Below, one piece after another: positions 1 through 7,342 of a DNA stretch of 40,639 bases. The notes beneath the pieces were generated by a model, which was not told where the DNA came from, did no database searches, and saw nothing but the letters and a program-made list of their open reading frames with translations. Position numbers and translations under genes: made by a program. The stretch covers positions 1-40,639 of the IMG/VR virus record IMGVR_UViG_3300044833_000040; one strand, written 5' to 3'. The DNA is from a virus. Each line of letters opens with the position of its first letter. Position 1 is the first letter of the stretch.

Positions 1-48
1 CGACTCTTAATCGACTGGTCGTAGGTTCGATCCCTACCGCGTCCACCA
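1..48 (+). other. attP: attP core: 3' part of a tRNA-Lys(CUU) gene
   Basis: The segment reads as an anticodon loop CTCTTAA (anticodon CTT), the 3' anticodon strand, a variable loop, a T-arm (GTAGG, loop TTCGATC, CCTAC), a 3' acceptor strand and an encoded CCA at 46-48. The 5' half of the tRNA is absent: before the other copy (40513) the phage has AGAGCATA, where a complete tRNA would need bases pairing with the 3' anticodon stem. Phages that integrate into tRNA genes carry such a 3' fragment to rebuild the gene after insertion. The integrase gene next to it supports this reading. The host gene is not in the window. Confidence 0.85.
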
Positions 49-94
49 TTCCTTTCAATAACTTAGCATGATATTTAGTGGGGAATTTCGCGGG

Positions 95-114
95 TACCGG
101 GGGCTTTACCGGGG
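95..114 (+). repeat. Arm-type integrase sites, P' side
   Basis: TACCGGGG occurs at 95-102 and 107-114, a direct pair 12 bp apart between the tRNA core and the integrase stop codon. The same pair with the same 12-bp period lies on the other side of the core at 40374-40392. Same-orientation short repeats flanking a tRNA core are what arm-binding domains of tyrosine integrases recognise. The assignment is inferred from position and repetition. Confidence 0.65.
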
Positions 115-118
115 AGGC

Positions 119-1240
119 TCAATGAACCCGCTTTTCCTTGCGCTCTGTTAACTGCGGCGGTTCGGGCGAGATAGCCTCGACCGCACTCCGGAGTTCATCC
201 ATGCGGTGATGACCGTACACCGTCGCCATCATTACGGTGGTGCTGGGCGCCCAGCCGACAATCTGCGCCACCTTGGTGAGTGGCACGCCGGCATTAATCA
301 TCCTCGAGACCGCCGTATGTCTGAGGTCGTGAAAGCGGTGCGTGATGCCGGCCCGCTTGCGGGCCTCGTTCCATGCGCTCTTGATGGAGCCGATGGGCTT
401 GGTGGGGTCCGTGTCGTATGCCTTACTCTCGCCATTCGCAAATTGATTCCCTACTGCCCCGTAGCGCTCGTATGCGAACACGTAGTGCTCGGGTAGCCGC
501 TGCGGGAAATTGGCGGCCCAGAATGCCAGCACAGATGCGGCGCGGGTGCTCATGGGAATGGTGCGGCCTTCATCGCGCTTGTCCTTGCCCCAGATGATGC
601 GCTGGCCCTCGAAGTCCACGTTGCGCCACAGGAGTGCTTTAATTGTCCCGTAGCGCGAGCCGGTCTCCATCGCCAGGATCACCATCGGCAGCAAAGAGCG
701 CGAGCGCGACTCGGAGCATGACTTCTCCAGCGCCAATGCCTGCGCCGGCGTCAGTGCCTTCCCGACGTCGCGCCGCGCCTTCAACATGGTCACATCCGGT
801 AGCAGCTTCGCCCAGTGTCCAGAGCGCTTGAGAATCGCACGCAGAGTGCCCACCTCCATATTCACGGTGCGGTTGGATGCCCCGTCCGCGAGCCGGTTGC
901 GCTGGTAGAGCGCGATGTGGGTCGCCTCGATGTCCGGCAGCATCTTTTTCCCGAAGGCAGGCAGTAGGTGCCCGAGCTCGGCCTGCGCGATCAGCAGCGA
1001 CCGGGGCCGCAGCGTGGCGCTCTTGAGGATCAGCCAATCGGCCGCCGCCTTGGAAAACAACTGCGCCTTCTCAGGCTTCTTGATGCCGGCAGCGCCATGC
1101 TCAAGCTCAAGCCGGCGCTTCTGCTCAATCTTGCGGGCGAGCGTCTTCGAGCGCGTGCCCGAGGTTTCGCGGATGCGCTGGCCGTGCAGTTGAAATTCGT
1201 AGGACCAGACCTTCGAGCCTTTGTAGCGGAATAACGACAT
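119..1240 (-). CDS. int: Tyrosine site-specific integrase
   Basis: A 373-residue phage integrase that would recombine attP with a host tRNA-Lys gene. The C-terminal catalytic domain keeps the family residues: Arg196 in TGSR, lysines around 219-221 in the beta-hairpin, His304 and Arg307 in HDLRH, Trp330 in the place of the second His (a common variant), and the Tyr342 nucleophile in VYGHH. Residues 1-55 look like an arm-binding domain and about 60-145 like a SAM-like core-binding domain. Length is normal. The gene ends 70 bp from the tRNA fragment and diverges from an excisionase-like gene at 1322. Its last three codons lie in the terminal repeat, so it is complete. Confidence 0.95.
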   Translation of the reverse strand: MSLFRYKGSKVWSYEFQLHGQRIRETSGTRSKTLARKIEQKRRLELEHGAAGIKKPEKAQLFSKAAADWLILKSATLRPRSLLIAQAELGHLLPAFGKKMLPDIEATHIALYQRNRLADGASNRTVNMEVGTLRAILKRSGHWAKLLPDVTMLKARRDVGKALTPAQALALEKSCSESRSRSLLPMVILAMETGSRYGTIKALLWRNVDFEGQRIIWGKDKRDEGRTIPMSTRAASVLAFWAANFPQRLPEHYVFAYERYGAVGNQFANGESKAYDTDPTKPIGSIKSAWNEARKRAGITHRFHDLRHTAVSRMINAGVPLTKVAQIVGWAPSTTVMMATVYGHHRMDELRSAVEAISPEPPQLTERKEKRVH

Positions 1241-1321
1241 TGACCATCACCCAAAAGTTGCAGAGGGGAATAAACCTTTGTACTGGTACATTTAGCCCAC
1301 CCCGAAATCAGGCCCGAGCCT
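1241..1321. promoter_or_regulatory. Divergent int/xis control region
   Basis: This 81-bp gap separates the start codons of the leftward integrase and the rightward HTH gene, so both promoters must lie in or near it. It contains a short dyad, TGTAC-TG-GTACA at about 1279-1290, placed where a regulator could affect both genes. No convincing -35/-10 pair was identified. Confidence 0.4.
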
Positions 1322-1507
1322 ATGACCGATAAGTTATTGACTGTCGCCGCTGCCGCCGAGGCGCTGGGCATGTCCGAGAAGGGTATCAGGAACTGGATAC
1401 TCCTGCGCCAGATCGCCTACGTTAAGTTACCGCAGGGGCCAGTCAGGATCAAGGAGTCCACGATTCAGGATTTGATTGAGGAGGGGACGGTGCGCGCGCT
1501 GCATTAA
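1322..1507 (+). CDS. xis: Excisionase-like HTH DNA-binding protein
   Basis: A 61-residue protein made almost entirely of one MerR/excisionase-type (HTH_17) domain. The N-terminal LLTVAAAAEALGMSEKGIRN segment has the expected spacing of the two DNA-contacting helices, followed by a wing and a short C-terminal helix. Its size, basic character and position divergent from int fit a recombination directionality factor that would bend attP DNA and favour excision. The family also contains plain transcription regulators, so control of int is an alternative. A start at the ATG of 1322 gives a complete domain. Confidence 0.7.
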   Translation: MTDKLLTVAAAAEALGMSEKGIRNWILLRQIAYVKLPQGPVRIKESTIQDLIEEGTVRALH

Positions 1508-1520
1508 AAGATGCATGATG

Positions 1521-1534
1521 TGACGTATCCGTCA
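1521..1534. promoter_or_regulatory. Small dyad before the XRE regulator
   Basis: TGACG-TATC-CGTCA forms a perfect 5-bp-arm inverted repeat 36 bp upstream of the XRE-type gene, with a further CGTCA at 1556-1560 nearer the start codon. Small XRE regulators often control their own promoter through such sites, so this is a candidate autoregulatory operator. Confidence 0.4.
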
Positions 1535-1569
1535 TATTCCAGAGCGTCCCATGTGCGTCATGCTATGTC

Positions 1570-1785
1570 GTGCAGACGACAATCCAGCAGAGATTCGGCA
1601 GGCGCATCGTCGCGCTGCGATCCGAGCGCGGAATCACGCAGGAGCAACTCTGCGAGCGGTCCGGACTCAGCCGCGAGCACATCAGCTATTTGGAAAACGG
1701 CCACCGCCAGGCGTGCCTGATCAACATCGGCCGGCTCGCGAAGGCGTTCTCTCTGACTATTTCGGAGCTGATGCAGGGGGTCTAG
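1570..1785 (+). CDS. Small XRE-family transcriptional regulator
   Basis: A 71-residue protein consisting of one HTH_3 domain. Residues 12-66 show the full pattern: RSERGITQEQL, then SGLSREHISYLENG as the recognition region, then IGRLAKAFSLTISEL. There is no dimerisation or protease domain, so it resembles Cro or restriction-modification controller proteins rather than a CI-like repressor. The start is a GTG; no strong Shine-Dalgarno sequence is visible, so the start is less sure than the domain. The stop codon shares CTAG with the stop of the convergent gene at 1782. It probably acts at the dyad at 1521 or elsewhere in the lysogeny region, which is inference. Confidence 0.8.
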   Translation: MQTTIQQRFGRRIVALRSERGITQEQLCERSGLSREHISYLENGHRQACLINIGRLAKAFSLTISELMQGV

Positions 1786-1967
1786 CGGGGTGCGCCGTCG
1801 CACTTTGGCACATGCTTGCGGCGCTCCATATAGCCCATCTCGACGCCGCACTTGGGGCATGGAGACAGCTTCTTCGGGCGCCCCTGTCCGTGACCGGGAC
1901 GCAAGGCCATACGCTTGCTGGACTCGCGGAAGATGTCGGCGTCGGGGACGGTGGAGAGATCGATCAC
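1782..1967 (-). CDS. Small zinc-finger-like phage protein
   Basis: About 61 residues with a zinc-ribbon-like end: CPKCG, then a basic stretch and HVPKC, preceded by a basic GRPKK hook. The N-terminal segment DLSTVPDADIFRE looks like a conserved protein start rather than random sequence. That argues for the GTG at 1967, one base after the upstream gene's stop, over the ATG at 1910 that would cut this part off. An ORF extending to 2057 would overlap the upstream gene by 89 nt. Metal-bound nucleic-acid binding is likely; no named function was recognised. Confidence 0.6.
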   Translation of the reverse strand: MIDLSTVPDADIFRESSKRMALRPGHGQGRPKKLSPCPKCGVEMGYMERRKHVPKCDGAPR

Positions 1968-1968
1968 G

Positions 1969-2232
1969 CTAGTGGCCGACCTTGATTCCACGCTTGATGT
2001 TAGTGAGTGGGGTAGCGGCGTGACGGGTGGCGGCATCAATTTCTTCCTGCCGCGCATCGTAGTCGGGGTCGATGGTCGCCGTCACGGGGCAGCTTGCGGG
2101 AATGAGTTGCTCGGCGCGATGGGCAATCCCCTTGGCGATCGCCTCCGCCTCGTCTGTGGCCCGCACCTTGATGTGCTCGACAACCTTTACCTGCTCGGCA
2201 TTCTTCCAGATTTTGATCTCATAGACTGGCAT
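1969..2232 (-). CDS. Hypothetical 87-residue phage protein
   Basis: The sequence begins with a likely beta strand (PVYEIKIWK) and has an acidic-basic helix around DEAEAIAKGIAHRAE. No family was recognised. The start at 2232 is well supported by an AGAGGAG Shine-Dalgarno sequence 6 bases upstream, and a promoter-like TTGACG-N17-CATGAT lies at 2261-2289. It heads a two-gene leftward unit with the zinc-finger gene at 1782-1967, opposite in direction to the morphogenesis genes. Such small leftward units near int are often expressed in the lysogen; that is inference. Confidence 0.6.
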   Translation of the reverse strand: MPVYEIKIWKNAEQVKVVEHIKVRATDEAEAIAKGIAHRAEQLIPASCPVTATIDPDYDARQEEIDAATRHAATPLTNIKRGIKVGH

Positions 2233-2260
2233 CGCGTCTCCTCTGTCTGCTTACATAAAC

Positions 2261-2289
2261 ATCATGCGCTAAAACTGTTTTTACGTCAA
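2261..2289 (-). promoter_or_regulatory. Candidate promoter of the 2232 leftward unit
   Basis: On the minus strand TTGACG (2284-2289) and CATGAT (2261-2266) are separated by 17 bp, a good sigma70 layout (5/6 and 4/6 matches), followed by a short leader with a Shine-Dalgarno sequence. The rest of the 258-bp gap 2233-2490 holds a TGCAC/GTGCA inverted repeat at 2305-2321 and two direct CTTATGG repeats (2448-2454 and 2469-2475, 21 bp apart) just upstream of terS, which may bind a regulator. No gene was seen in this gap. Confidence 0.5.
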
Positions 2290-2490
2290 GCTCAAAATGC
2301 AGTGTGCACCAAAATAGTGCAAATGGGGAGCTGATGCTGGGGGTGTGAGGGTGGGGGACGAGCAAACGCAAGGACTTATCCTGTGATGTCGCTGTCACCA
2401 TGCTCTGTGCTTGTTGCAAGCGAGCATAGCATACGCGTGTCAAGCTCCTTATGGCGATATAAGTTTTGCTTATGGTAGGCTTGGGCCATA

Positions 2491-2838
2491 ATGCCCGATG
2501 TGCCTGCAAACACGCCCAAGATCAAGCCCAAGGCGAAACTCACGCCCGAGATGGAGGCAGTGCAGTGGAAGCCAGGGCAATCGGGCAATCCATCCGGTCG
2601 TCCCAAAAAGAAGCCCATCACTGAGATGTATGAGCGCATCCTGAACAATCCAGAGGCTATAGCCGCGATCGAAGCGGCCACCATGAAGGCTCTGAAGGCG
2701 GGCAACATGGCGATGGTGCTCCAACTCCGGGAGATGGCGGACCGCACCGAGGGCAAGGTGACGCAGCCGATCGAGGCGGACATCTCGGTCAATTTGGCGG
2801 ATGCGATCGCGGCGGCGCGCAAGCGGGCTGGCAAGTGA
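2491..2838 (+). CDS. terS: Terminase small subunit-like protein (DUF5681)
   Basis: 115 residues. The central segment WKPGQSGNPSGRPKK is the signature of the DUF5681 family, found directly before terL in many phages. Helical segments and a Lys/Arg-rich end follow. Small terminase subunits recognise pac or cos DNA and load the large subunit. The stop overlaps the GTG start of terL by 4 nt, so the two are translationally coupled. It is shorter than the P22 small terminase (162 residues) and shows no clear sequence relation to it, so the function is assigned from family and position. Confidence 0.75.
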   Translation: MPDVPANTPKIKPKAKLTPEMEAVQWKPGQSGNPSGRPKKKPITEMYERILNNPEAIAAIEAATMKALKAGNMAMVLQLREMADRTEGKVTQPIEADISVNLADAIAAARKRAGK

Positions 2839-4316
2839 AAGGCGGCTTGGCTGCCGAGGAATTGGAGCTGGCTCAGGATATAGGCAGCTATTCGCTGGAT
2901 CCTGTGGGGTATATGCAGTATGCCTTTCCGTGGGGCTCGGATTCGCTTCCGCAGGCCGGCCCCCGAACGTGGCAGAACGAAATTAACCAGGCAATCGGCG
3001 ATCATCTTCAAAACCCCGCAACGCGCTTTCAGCCGCTCATGATCGCGATTGCGAGTGGGCATGGAATCGGCAAGAGTGCCGAGATCGGGATGCTCCTAAA
3101 TTGGGGGATGAGCACCTGTGAAGACTGCAAGGTAATCGTCACGGCCGGGACAGGGACGCAGCTCAGCACCAAGACTGTCCCCGAGGTGCAGAAGTGGTTC
3201 CGGCTAGCGATCAATGCGCACTGGTGGGATATAAGCGCGACCAGCATCCGGGTGAAGGATCCAAACCATCAGGCAAATTGGCGCACAGACTTCATCACCT
3301 GGAACATCCAGAAGCCGGAAGCGTTTGCCGGAATGCACAATATCCGCAAGCGCATCATCATCGTCATCGACGAAGCCAGCTCCATCGAGCGCATCATTTT
3401 TGAGGTCATCGAAGGCGCATTGACCGACGAAGACACGGAAATCATCGTGGTCGCATTTGGCAACCCCACCCGGAATACGGGATCCTTCTACGATGCAATC
3501 ACTCAGGCCAATCGCTGGATCAAGCGGCAGATCGACTCCCGCACTGTCGAGGGCACCAACAAAACCCTACTGGATGCCCAGATCAAGGAGTGGGGCGAGG
3601 ACTCCGATCGCGCCCGGGTCCGCATCCGTGGCGAGTTCCCGCGCGGGGGATCTACCCAATTCATCACCGGCGATCTGGTGGCCGGAGCCCGCAAGCGCGT
3701 GGTGCAGGGTCACGAATCGATGGCAGTGATTCTGGCGGTCGATGTGGCTCGATTCGGGGACAACCGCTCCGTGATCTTCAGGCGACAGGGCCGGCTGTCG
3801 GAATACTGCGGAGGCAAGGCCAAGGCGGTGTTCTATGGCATGGATACACAGGTCTTAGGCGGCCGCGTGCAGGAGGCCATCGACCGGGAGAAGCCGGATG
3901 CTGTCGTGATCGATGGCGATGGCATCGGTGGCGCTGTGTATGACTTCCTGAAGGCTCGCGGATATGACCGCAAGACCACACTGGTGGAGTTCCATGGTGG
4001 CTATGGGGCCAACGATCCCGACAAGTATCTCAATCGCCGCGCGGAGATCTGGGGGGACATGCGCGATTGGCTTCCCGGTGGCCAGATTCCCGACGATCCC
4101 GAGATGGATACCGATCTGACCGGCCCAGATTACGGATATCATCCCACCAGGGGATGCCTGGCGCTCGAGACCAAGGATGAGATGCGGTCGCGTGGCGTGG
4201 ATTCGCCGGACCTTGGGGACGCGCTGGCCATGACGTTCGGGATCAAGATCATGGCCAAGCCTAAGCCGCAGGCGCCACGCGGCAATCCAACTCACTCGGG
4301 CGGGTGGATGGGCTAA
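2835..4316 (+). CDS. terL: Terminase large subunit
   Basis: 493 residues, close to the 499 of P22 gp2. It is the packaging motor that pumps DNA into the procapsid and cuts it. Motifs in order: Walker A at about 73-81 (ASGHGIGKS), Walker B with the acidic pair 179-180 (IIIVIDEAS), and the coupling motif FGNPTRNTGSF at 208-218. The RNase H-fold nuclease has acidic residues at Asp303 (AVDVA), Asp360 (VVIDGDG) and about Asp459/Asp462 (DLGDAL). The start is a GTG overlapping terS. Its last codons (SGGWMG-stop) are repeated at 4585-4605 after the next gene, a sign of an insertion event. Confidence 0.97.
   Translation: MKGGLAAEELELAQDIGSYSLDPVGYMQYAFPWGSDSLPQAGPRTWQNEINQAIGDHLQNPATRFQPLMIAIASGHGIGKSAEIGMLLNWGMSTCEDCKVIVTAGTGTQLSTKTVPEVQKWFRLAINAHWWDISATSIRVKDPNHQANWRTDFITWNIQKPEAFAGMHNIRKRIIIVIDEASSIERIIFEVIEGALTDEDTEIIVVAFGNPTRNTGSFYDAITQANRWIKRQIDSRTVEGTNKTLLDAQIKEWGEDSDRARVRIRGEFPRGGSTQFITGDLVAGARKRVVQGHESMAVILAVDVARFGDNRSVIFRRQGRLSEYCGGKAKAVFYGMDTQVLGGRVQEAIDREKPDAVVIDGDGIGGAVYDFLKARGYDRKTTLVEFHGGYGANDPDKYLNRRAEIWGDMRDWLPGGQIPDDPEMDTDLTGPDYGYHPTRGCLALETKDEMRSRGVDSPDLGDALAMTFGIKIMAKPKPQAPRGNPTHSGGWMG
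4294..4314 (+). repeat. terL tail repeat, copy 1
   Basis: A 21-bp exact repeat of 4585-4605. This copy is the live end of terL and encodes the final SGGWMG before a TAA. The second copy encodes the same peptide before a TGA but is not attached to terL. The two copies lie 291 bp apart and bracket the 77-codon gene at 4338. Confidence 0.85.
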
Positions 4317-4337
4317 ACGGGGTATAATGCCTTCACT

Positions 4338-4571
4338 ATGACCGAATATCAATTAGGCATCCAGCGCGGTATTGAGATGGCCGCGCAGTATTGCAAGCAT
4401 GAGCCATACAAGCCACAAGGCAGCACGACCACAGCGTTCCTCTGCGAATTAGCCGAGGATATTAGGCGCATCGACCTGGATCAGGGCGATGCAAGTGGGC
4501 CGGTCGCGCTATCGCCTCCCGAACCAACCTATGCAGAACGCACCGCCTATACACGACCTAACGTCGGATAA
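4338..4571 (+). CDS. Hypothetical 77-residue protein in the terL insert
   Basis: Unrecognised family. Residues 4-19 (including GIQRGIEMAAQYC) resemble a segment of another 77-residue protein of this phage at 39916-40149 (GIQFGLELAAQYC), and both have an IR..E helix afterwards, so the two may share an ancestor. The gene lies wholly between the duplicated terL tail copies, which suggests that it arrived as a small cargo gene. The second half is Pro-rich and probably unstructured. The Shine-Dalgarno sequence is weak. It overlaps the end of the leftward HTH gene at 4547. Confidence 0.55.
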   Translation: MTEYQLGIQRGIEMAAQYCKHEPYKPQGSTTTAFLCELAEDIRRIDLDQGDASGPVALSPPEPTYAERTAYTRPNVG

Positions 4572-4792
4572 GGCAGCGCCACCAACTCGGGCGGGTGGAT
4601 GGGCTGAAATAGCAGCGTGAGAGAAAGCTCATTGAAGTTATTGACGCCTAGCTTGTCATAGGCTGATCTCCGCTCAGCATGAAACACTGTCTCATCTAGA
4701 GACAAGGCCGCACAGCAACGGGCGACGGAGGCAGGACTATACTCCAAAAGCGCCTCGATGACGGATGTTTCTTGTGGCGTGAGGGTTTCCAT
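4547..4792 (-). CDS. LuxR/GerE-type HTH protein, leftward cargo gene
   Basis: An 81-residue protein whose residues 3-60 follow the GerE pattern: LTPQE at the start, a helix pair, then YDKLGVNNFNELSLTLL, matching the KLGV.n..eL end of the family. It has no receiver or autoinducer domain, so it would be a bare DNA-binding module. The recognition helix (LSLDETVFHAERRS) is less canonical than usual. The gene runs against the structural genes. Its last 20 or so codons run antisense through the second terL-tail copy (4585-4605) and end inside the 4338 gene, so the original C-terminus may have been lost. A second GerE-type gene lies at 19706. Confidence 0.6.
   Translation of the reverse strand: METLTPQETSVIEALLEYSPASVARCCAALSLDETVFHAERRSAYDKLGVNNFNELSLTLLFQPIHPPELVALPYPTLGRV
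4585..4605 (+). repeat. terL tail repeat, copy 2
   Basis: This exact copy of 4294-4314 would encode SGGWMG-stop in the plus frame, as at the end of terL, but no terL body precedes it. It marks the right border of a 291-bp unit that holds the 4338 gene. The sequence just before it (GCGCCAC) also has a counterpart upstream of copy 1, so the homology extends a little further with a small indel. Confidence 0.85.
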
Positions 4793-4836
4793 GCCCCTGA
4801 GCTTACGCCCGATCGGTAGTTAGAGCCAGGCGATTT

Positions 4837-4863
4837 ATTTACTGCGAACGGATTCGCAGTAGC
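4837..4863 (+). promoter_or_regulatory. 27-bp dyad element, copy A (before portal unit)
   Basis: One of four gapless copies of an imperfect inverted repeat. Here the inner arms ACTGCGAA and TTCGCAGT pair perfectly around a 4-bp centre. It lies 15 bp upstream of the short gene that is coupled to portal. At least 13 of 27 positions are the same in all four copies (others at 7620, 13474 and 25749). No strong -10/-35 pair is seen directly upstream here, unlike the other three. Confidence 0.75.
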
Positions 4864-4878
4864 GTGTACAATCCATGC

Positions 4879-5016
4879 ATGCCCGATAGCCTCACCGCCC
4901 GCCAAGAAGCGCTGCAGTGGTTCGTTGCCTTCCGGCTATGGCAGGAGCGCAGGCAGCGCGACGATAGCAAGCGGGTGCAGTCCATCCTGAGCGCGTGGGG
5001 GATGAGTGCCCGATAA
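4879..5016 (+). CDS. Short 45-residue protein upstream of portal
   Basis: The ORF starts at an ATG of 4879, 15 bp after dyad element A, and overlaps the portal start by 11 nt, which suggests translational coupling. The product is strongly helical and charged, with Gln/Arg-rich middle (ARQEALQWF, QERRQRDDSK). No family was recognised. It could be a real small virion or regulatory protein, or simply a leader peptide that feeds ribosomes to portal. No good Shine-Dalgarno sequence is visible. Confidence 0.5.
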   Translation: MPDSLTARQEALQWFVAFRLWQERRQRDDSKRVQSILSAWGMSAR

Positions 5017-7180
5017 GCCCAAGCACGAATCTCTCCTAGCCAAGGCGCGCGAGCGTTTCGTCATCTCGTCCGACGCCGAGAGCCAGATCCGCAAGGAAGC
5101 GCTCGACGACCTCCAGTTCCGCAAGGGCGACCAGTGGCCGGACGAGATCAAGCGGCAGCGGTATGAAGATCAGCGGCCCTGCCTGACCATCAACCAGATC
5201 CCGCAGTTCATTCGCCAGATCACCAATGACCAGCGCCAGAACCGCCCCAGCATCCAGATCAACCCGGTTGACTCCGAGGCCGACGTGGACACCGCCGAGG
5301 TGCTTGAGGGCATGGTGCGGCACATCCAGTATGACTCGGGTGCGGATGCGGCCTATGACACCGCATTCCAGGCGGCTGTGACGGGTGGATTCGGCTACTT
5401 TCGCATCAACACGGCGTACACCGACCCCAACAGCTTCGATCAGGACATCAAGATCCTGCGCGTCAAGAACGCGTTCACGGTCTACTTCGACCCTTCCTGC
5501 AAGGAGCCGGACTATTCGGATGCCGCGTTCGCCTTCATCATCGAGAAGCTTTCCAAGGAGGAGTTCAAGGAGCAGTATCCGGATGCGGAACTGAGCAATA
5601 TGGGCAACTGGACCTCGACAGGCGACGGCTGGATCGAGTCGAGCGAGTGCCGGGTTGCCGAATACTTCTATCGCGAGTCAAAGACTGTCACCATCGTGCA
5701 GATGTCCGATGGCACGGTGCTTCCCAAGTCGGAGTTGCCATCCGATCTGCCCGAGGGCGTGACCGTCCTCAAGACGCGGCAGACGCAGGAGTTCTCAGTC
5801 AAGTGGTGCAAGATCACTGGACATGAGGTATTGGAGCAGACGGACTGGCCGGGCAAGTGGATTCCGATCATTCCCGTTTTGGGTGATGAGTTGGATGTCG
5901 ATGGCGAGCGCATCCTTGAGGGGATCGTGCGCCAGGCCAAGGATCCGCAGCGGCAATACAACTTCATGAGCTCTGCGACCACCGAGACCATCGCGCTGGC
6001 TCCCAAGGCCCCATTCGTGGGTGCTGCGGGCCAATTCGAGAACTTCGAGGGAGACTGGCAGCGGGCAAACGTCTCGAACGTGCCATTCCTGCAGTACAAC
6101 CCGATCAGCCTCAATGGCACGCAGGCCCCGCCACCGACCCGCAACACCTTCGAGCCAGCAATCCAGGCAACCACGATCGCGATGGGGCAGGCATCGCAGG
6201 ATTTGAAGGCTGTCACGGGCATCTATCAGGCTGCACTCGGAGCGCAGGGCAACGAGACCAGCGGCAAGGGAATTCTCGCCCGCCAGCAGCAGTCGCATGG
6301 AGCCAATTTCCATTTCGTCGATAATCTCAGCAGGTCGCTGCGTCAGGCCGGTCGCGTCATCCTCGACCTGATCCCGCACATCTACGACACCGAGCGCACC
6401 ATGCGCATCATCGGCGAGGATGGGACGCAGAGCACGGTGCAGCTGGCTCCGGGTGGCCAGCAGCAGCAAGACCCACAGCAGGCCCAGCAGCAGCAACAGA
6501 TGGGGCAGGCAGTCAAGAAGGTATTCGATGTCACCACGGGAAAATATGACGTCACGGTGAGCACTGGCCCCAGCTACCAGACCAAGCGACAGGAGGCGGT
6601 GGCGTCCCAGATGCAGTTGGTGTCGAGCTTCCCGCAGATCATGCCTGTGGCCGGAGACATCATGGTCCGCAATATGGACTGGCCCGGCGCGGACAAGATC
6701 GCGGACCGCATGGAGAAGATGCTCCCTCCGCAATTGCAGGAGAATGAGGGCGCACTACCCCCGCAGGCGCAGCAACAGCTCGCACACCTGACCGCACAGA
6801 ATCAGCAACTCACCCAGGCGCTGCATACGACCACCGAAGAGTTGCAGCAGAAGACCAACATCAAGGCGATGGAACTGGAGAGCAAGGAGCGCGTCCACTT
6901 CACGCAGCTCCAGTTTGAGAAGGAGAGCAGAATACCGCTCGATTGGGAGAAGTTGCGAGTGCAGTTGGCCGTGGCAGAGTTGGGCGCGAAGTCGCAGGCG
7001 AACATCGCGCAGGCCGAGCACGAAAAGGATTTGGTTATGCAGGCCGGCGAGCAGGCGCACGAGTACGCCATGCAGCAGGATGCGCAGCAGGCCCAGCAGG
7101 AGATGATGGCAGCCCAATCTCAACAGGAGCAGCAAAATGGCCAAGTTCAGCAGTCCGGTAACCAAGGCGCCCAGCAGTAA
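5006..7180 (+). CDS. Portal protein, P22 gp1 type
   Basis: 724 residues, almost exactly the length of P22 portal (725). It forms the dodecameric ring at the DNA-entry vertex and docks terminase. The N-terminal half has the family pattern around LTINQIPQFIRQITNDQRQN and an acidic DSEADVDTAEVLEGMVRHI segment, with the GGFGYFRI core after it. The last 200 residues are Gln-rich and helical, matching the long coiled-coil barrel of P22 portal that extends into the capsid. The start is a GTG. Position directly after terL and before scaffold and coat is P22 order. Confidence 0.93.
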   Translation: MPDKPKHESLLAKARERFVISSDAESQIRKEALDDLQFRKGDQWPDEIKRQRYEDQRPCLTINQIPQFIRQITNDQRQNRPSIQINPVDSEADVDTAEVLEGMVRHIQYDSGADAAYDTAFQAAVTGGFGYFRINTAYTDPNSFDQDIKILRVKNAFTVYFDPSCKEPDYSDAAFAFIIEKLSKEEFKEQYPDAELSNMGNWTSTGDGWIESSECRVAEYFYRESKTVTIVQMSDGTVLPKSELPSDLPEGVTVLKTRQTQEFSVKWCKITGHEVLEQTDWPGKWIPIIPVLGDELDVDGERILEGIVRQAKDPQRQYNFMSSATTETIALAPKAPFVGAAGQFENFEGDWQRANVSNVPFLQYNPISLNGTQAPPPTRNTFEPAIQATTIAMGQASQDLKAVTGIYQAALGAQGNETSGKGILARQQQSHGANFHFVDNLSRSLRQAGRVILDLIPHIYDTERTMRIIGEDGTQSTVQLAPGGQQQQDPQQAQQQQQMGQAVKKVFDVTTGKYDVTVSTGPSYQTKRQEAVASQMQLVSSFPQIMPVAGDIMVRNMDWPGADKIADRMEKMLPPQLQENEGALPPQAQQQLAHLTAQNQQLTQALHTTTEELQQKTNIKAMELESKERVHFTQLQFEKESRIPLDWEKLRVQLAVAELGAKSQANIAQAEHEKDLVMQAGEQAHEYAMQQDAQQAQQEMMAAQSQQEQQNGQVQQSGNQGAQQ

Positions 7181-7340
7181 GCCGTTCAGCCTGCCCAAGC
7201 TGCCACAGGGTAAGCCCATGTCGGCGGGCAATGCCGGACGTTCGAGCGCGTCCGGCTATGGCAAGGTGTCCAAAGCAAGCGGCGGAGGGACTTCGATCCC
7301 GATGCAGGTCCAGAACCACCCAGCATTGAAAGGATCGTAG
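7137..7340 (+). CDS. Small basic Ser/Pro-rich protein after portal
   Basis: 67 residues, overlapping the portal C-terminus by 44 nt in another frame. The start has an AGGAG sequence 7 bases upstream. The product is basic, rich in Ser, Gly, Pro and Lys, and probably disordered. Nothing like a fold or known family was recognised. The clear ribosome site and the next gene following after 2 bp argue that it is translated. A minor virion or assembly role is possible but unproven. Confidence 0.6.
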   Translation: MAKFSSPVTKAPSSKPFSLPKLPQGKPMSAGNAGRSSASGYGKVSKASGGGTSIPMQVQNHPALKGS

Positions 7341-7342
7341 AC

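Larger units (their letters stand above)
1..127. repeat. Direct terminal repeat, left copy
   Basis: These 127 bases are identical to 40513-40639. The repeat holds the 3' part of a tRNA gene, about 70 bp of non-coding DNA with two TACCGGGG repeats, and the last codons of the integrase gene. Exact identity through a coding end fits an overlap left by assembling a circular molecule better than a true att duplication, and 127 is a common assembler k-mer length. The unique circle would then be 40,512 bp. A real 127-bp attL/attR pair cannot be excluded. Confidence 0.9.

Noticed and set aside
2376-3062. Minus-strand open frame of 228 codons over the terminase start
   Set aside because: Overlaps both terminase genes and the control region upstream; protein-like features are absent.
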